Below are positions 60,792 through 64,000 of a stretch of 64,000 nucleotides of DNA, piece after piece. Source of the DNA: Paramecium sonneborni (Eukaryota; Ciliophora; Oligohymenophorea; Peniculida; Parameciidae). Position numbers and translations under genes: made by a program. The stretch lies in assembly GCA_905182985.1 (NCBI GenBank), contig CAJJDN010000039.1:372001-436000 (forward strand), written 5' to 3'. A model generated the notes under the pieces. That model worked only from the letters and a program-made list of their open reading frames with translations. It made no database searches and had not been told where the DNA came from. Every line of letters begins with the position of its first letter. Position 1 is the stretch's first letter.

Positions 60792-62371
60792 TCATTTTAA
60801 TTGATTCAAAACCTAGTCAAATGTAGGTAATCTGTTTGCTAATCCTCCTTCAGCAACTAAAGTAGGTCTATTCTTTAATAAATCAACAACAGCTTTATTA
60901 ATTTAATCAGATGTAACAGCATCAATATAAGATGCATATTCATTCAATTTAATTGCATTGAATACTTTCAACTAAATAAATAAATTAAATAATTATACGC
61001 TTTTAGCTGCTTCTTCTAATCTGTCTGAAGTTCTTTCAAGAGCCAAATATAATTGAGTTTTAAGGATATTCTTAGCTCTAGTTAGTTCAGTGTTTGAAAT
61101 AGGTCCTGTAAGTGTTTTCAATTCATTTACTACACTGCCAAGTAATTCAGATCCTTTGTCTGCTGATCCAATAATTTTGACTCCAAATAATCCAGCATCA
61201 GAAAAAGTAAAGTTCAAGCTTTCAACAACATCAGCATAAGAATTCTTGTTTAAGACTATTTACTATTAAATTAATAAATACTATTTCTTTATAATCTAGA
61301 TTGAGCACTTCCTTATAATCCCAAAAGTGCATTGAGTACTTAAAATACTGCAGCTTATGAATTTGTCCAATTTACAGATGGGAATAAGAGTGCAATTGCA
61401 ATTTCATTATCATCAGTCAAATTTCTAACTTCACCTCCAACATATTATGTCTATGCTCTAACTTTACCAGTTTAACCTGCAGGGATAAATCCAAGAGAAT
61501 CTTAAACCAAACTTACAAATTCACTATGATTATAAATTCCAGCACCAGCTACAATAATTTTTGATGGATTAATATTTTCCAATTAAAACTTCTAAATTGT
61601 ATAAGCACTCAAATTTCCAATATTAGTTTTAAATCCTCTCAATGGCATACCCAAACCATTCAAACCAAATGCTGTTTTAAAGATGGTTTCATTAAATCCT
61701 TCTCCACCTTTAAATTAAATCTTTTATTTATTTACTTTTAATTATATTTTCTAAATTATGTGTACCATAATTTTTTTCAATAGCAGAATTTGCAGCCACT
61801 ACTGATCTTGGCTCCAATGCACAATCAGCTACTACTTTAAAGACATCTACAACATCGTGAGCTAAACAATGTGCTTTGAAGTATGCATTCTCTTAATCAT
61901 AATCCATTTCAAATTCACCTCCAGATTATTGAATAACACCACTAAATATATTAGGTGCTAATTCTTTACTAATTGATTGTCTCATTTGTATTTAAAACAG
62001 TCTTATAATAAGTATTCTTTATTGATAATAATGATCCTGATGTTTCATTTGTTTCATCTCTTGTACCAACATCCAAAAGTATTCCAACATCTACTCTTGA
62101 AGGAGATGAAGCACTTTCTGTCAAAACAGTAATACCATTTGACAATTTTGTTACCTCATATCTTCTTTCCTATTCTCTAATCTCATTTCCTTATTATCCT
62201 ACTGCAGATTTTGGACAACCTGCAGCAAGTTTGTAAAGATCAGAAGACTTATCGTCTCTGTATAATAAATCATGTAATTAAGCTCTTACTGTTGAAAATT
62301 TGAATTAAGACTATAATTATTCTCTTTATTTATACCTTTGATGTAATTCTTCCTGAAACTCTGAAAAGCAT
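60792..62371 (-). CDS. Mitochondrial M16-family protein (MPP alpha or bc1 core 2-like, inactive)
   Basis: 481 residues; introns 62311-62335, 61942-61969, 61708-61735, 61256-61281, 60972-60998. Basic presequence (MLFRVSGRITSKSQFKFSTV) indicates mitochondrial import. Family features: TVLTESASSPSRVDVGILLD, VGTRDETNETSGSLLSIKN, INYGVIQQSGGEFEMDYDQE, PSKIIVAGAGIYNHSEFV, SDAGLFGVKIIGSADKGSEL, LTRAKNILKTQLYLALE. The zinc motif HxxEH of the catalytic beta subunit is absent, as in MPP alpha and complex III core proteins. The glycine-rich loop expected for MPP alpha is reduced to LLGLQGSAQSRL, so the core-2 alternative stays open. The 27-nt last intron is a multiple of three without TGA. Confidence 0.86.
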
Positions 62372-62459
62372 GATATTTTATTTTAAAATAAATTTTGTAC
62401 AAGTTTATTTCAATAATATTAATCAAATAATAGATATTAAACTAATATTATTTCTTTTT

Positions 62460-64000
62460 ATGTAATAGGATAACGAAGCTACAAGTTTAAGTATATCAAG
62501 AAGAGCTGCTTATAATTATATTAGACCTATTCTTCATGAAGATTCTTTAGTTTAAACACCTACCACATCATTTCGTTCAGGTTTTAAATAGAATACCTAA
62601 AAACCTAGCATTTTTAAAACTTAACTCTAATCAAATGAAATATCAATTGATCAATTTCCACTTTTACAATCATTTGATGATAATGGAAAATACTAATCAT
62701 AACTTAATTAAACAATTAGTTTCATTGCTAATATTCTTAACAAAAGTTTTCATTCCATTATTTCCATTTATGTAATCTTAATCTCGTTTTTTCAATCAAT
62801 AGAACAATTAATTTTCTTAAGAATAATAGGTATGATATTTTTATTCTCCAATATTACACTCTGTATTTTAATGAAATAAAAAGCACTGGATTCTTCTCAA
62901 ATTACTACATTAATCCTTTATGTCTTTAGTTTTATTTTTGAAGATTAAATTCTAACCATATATCTTTTCATTAGTATCTTTCATATTTAAAATCTATTTA
63001 ACCTTATAAAAGTGTCAATCATAATTATCACCAAATAATGTAATATTATAAAAATTATATATTAGACAGTTTTACATAGTTTTTATTTCAAGAATTAATT
63101 ATACTTTTATACACAGTGCATTTAAATGCATGTTTCTTTAAAATTTTTATGAATGAATTTATTGATACTTACTCAACCTGGTTTATCTATCTTTAATCTA
63201 TTAACAGTTCATTCCAAATGCTGCTATTTGAATTTCAAATTGATACTGGATCTACCAAGAGTCAACTTACTATTACTTTTTTTATTATTTTTAACATTAA
63301 CTATTACTTGTTAATATTGAAAAGATATGAAAAATATCAAAAATCATTTTTTTTATATGAAGAGTTTTAACTCTTTTTAACTAATAGATGCATTCAAATT
63401 AGTATTTCACTTTTAGAAATGTTAAACTTTTTATGGTTCTTACTGAATATTAAAATTTAGGATTAATTTTTACAATAATTAGATAAACTTAAAATATAAG
63501 TTTATGTAGATTAATTAAGAAAATGTTAAGTTCTTTAAAAGATATTTTCGGAACAGTTATTAAAAGATTTGGCAAATGAAGTTAAAGTTATAAAAGTTTA
63601 TAAAAATGAAATAGTTCTGGATCCTGGATTATATATAATAATTGAAGGCAGAATGAAAATATATATATAGGCTGAATTTGAAGCAAAAAAAATTTTAAAA
63701 GTAATTCAACTTAATTAATTTAGGAAGGAGATTATTTTGGTTTAATAGAGATGATATTGAATAAAAATTAAAATTTTTTTCTTAAATCTATAAAAAAAGA
63801 AAGCATATTAATTTATATTTCAGGAGAGGCTTTTCATTGTAGAATAAAAGATTATTCATATGATTATGAAATAATGAGATATATTCATGATTAAATGCTA
63901 TTTACATTGAGTACAAAAAAGATCAAATAAAAATGTTATTTTTGTGAAGACTATCATCTCTCAGCTTAATGCAAATTAATAAATTTCAAACCTGAGTTTG
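62460..64000 (+). CDS. CNBD-type cation channel with zinc knuckle (cut by window end)
   Basis: Starts MQQDNEATSLSISRRAAYNY and runs past the window; introns 63040-63065 (26 nt) and 63701-63723 (23 nt). Membrane segments start near residue 100 (SIISIYVILISFFQSI, GMIFLFSNITLCILM, LILYVFSFIF, FQELIILLYTVHLNACFF). The segment after the S5-like helix (STWFIYLQSINSSFQMLLFE) has no GYGD filter. A cyclic-nucleotide-binding domain follows (GLYIIIEGRMKIYIQ, EGDYFGLIEMIL, LIYISGEAFHC), then the zinc knuckle CYFCEDYHLSAQC at 63934-63972. Same family as the channel at 51050-53699. Divergent from the M16 gene, 88 bp between starts. Confidence 0.82.

Overview
The window is strongly AT-rich eukaryotic nuclear DNA from a ciliate, almost certainly a Paramecium macronuclear scaffold. 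Two things show this. First, recognisable proteins (HSP70, ATP synthase alpha, pyruvate phosphate dikinase, protein kinases, MPP-like peptidase) only read through if TAA and TAG are glutamine and TGA is the sole stop (ciliate code, table 6). Second, these genes are broken by minute GT...AG introns, mostly 19-34 nt and usually GTA...TAG. Standard-code gene finding fails here. The models below were rebuilt by reading frames under table 6 and splicing out the small introns. In most models the spliced length is an exact number of codons.

Layout. 1-9.9 kb: UNC93-like transporter (-), Q-rich protein (+), NEK kinase (-), small coiled-coil protein (+), two tightly packed minus-strand genes with cytoskeletal-type low complexity. 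11.2-18.6 kb: mostly unrecognised proteins, a RING-H2 membrane protein, and two models with an unexplained in-frame TGA. 18.6-20.4 kb: gene-free, carrying a diverged copy of sequence also found at 10.6 kb. 20.3-22.4 kb: intronless HSP70 with two heat-shock elements. 22.6-26.4 kb: a tandem array of five LITAF-domain genes. 26.5-34.3 kb: unknown protein, mitochondrial ATP synthase alpha, a CBM20 + EEP fusion, and PPDK. 34.3-43.3 kb: putative bHLH-like gene (-), cyclic-nucleotide phosphodiesterase, small basic protein, protein kinase. 43.4-50.4 kb: RCC1-like/Q-rich giant (-), SAPS-domain protein, YqgF/RuvX-like nuclease. 50.7-64 kb: tiny membrane protein, cation channel with CNBD and zinc knuckle (-), unknown genes, Myb/SANT protein with a TAA-encoded polyQ tract (-), pseudokinase (+), ELMO protein (-), MPP-like M16 protein (-), and the start of a second CNBD/zinc-knuckle channel (+).

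Assembly. There are three single N bases (35125, 37129, 48268). At each, the sequence after the N repeats the 1.1-1.4 kb before it, so these are contig ends joined without merging their overlap. Duplicated gene fragments around 34-38.5 kb and 47.2-49.3 kb should be collapsed; only one copy each of PPDK, the phosphodiesterase and the SAPS gene is supported.

Functionally the window is a normal housekeeping-plus-signalling stretch without operons: adjacent genes are unrelated apart from the LITAF array. The most notable items are the LITAF array, the polyQ microsatellite made of reassigned stop codons, the CBM20-EEP fusion, the pseudokinase, two channels lacking or not yet showing a K+ filter, and the in-frame TGA anomalies.
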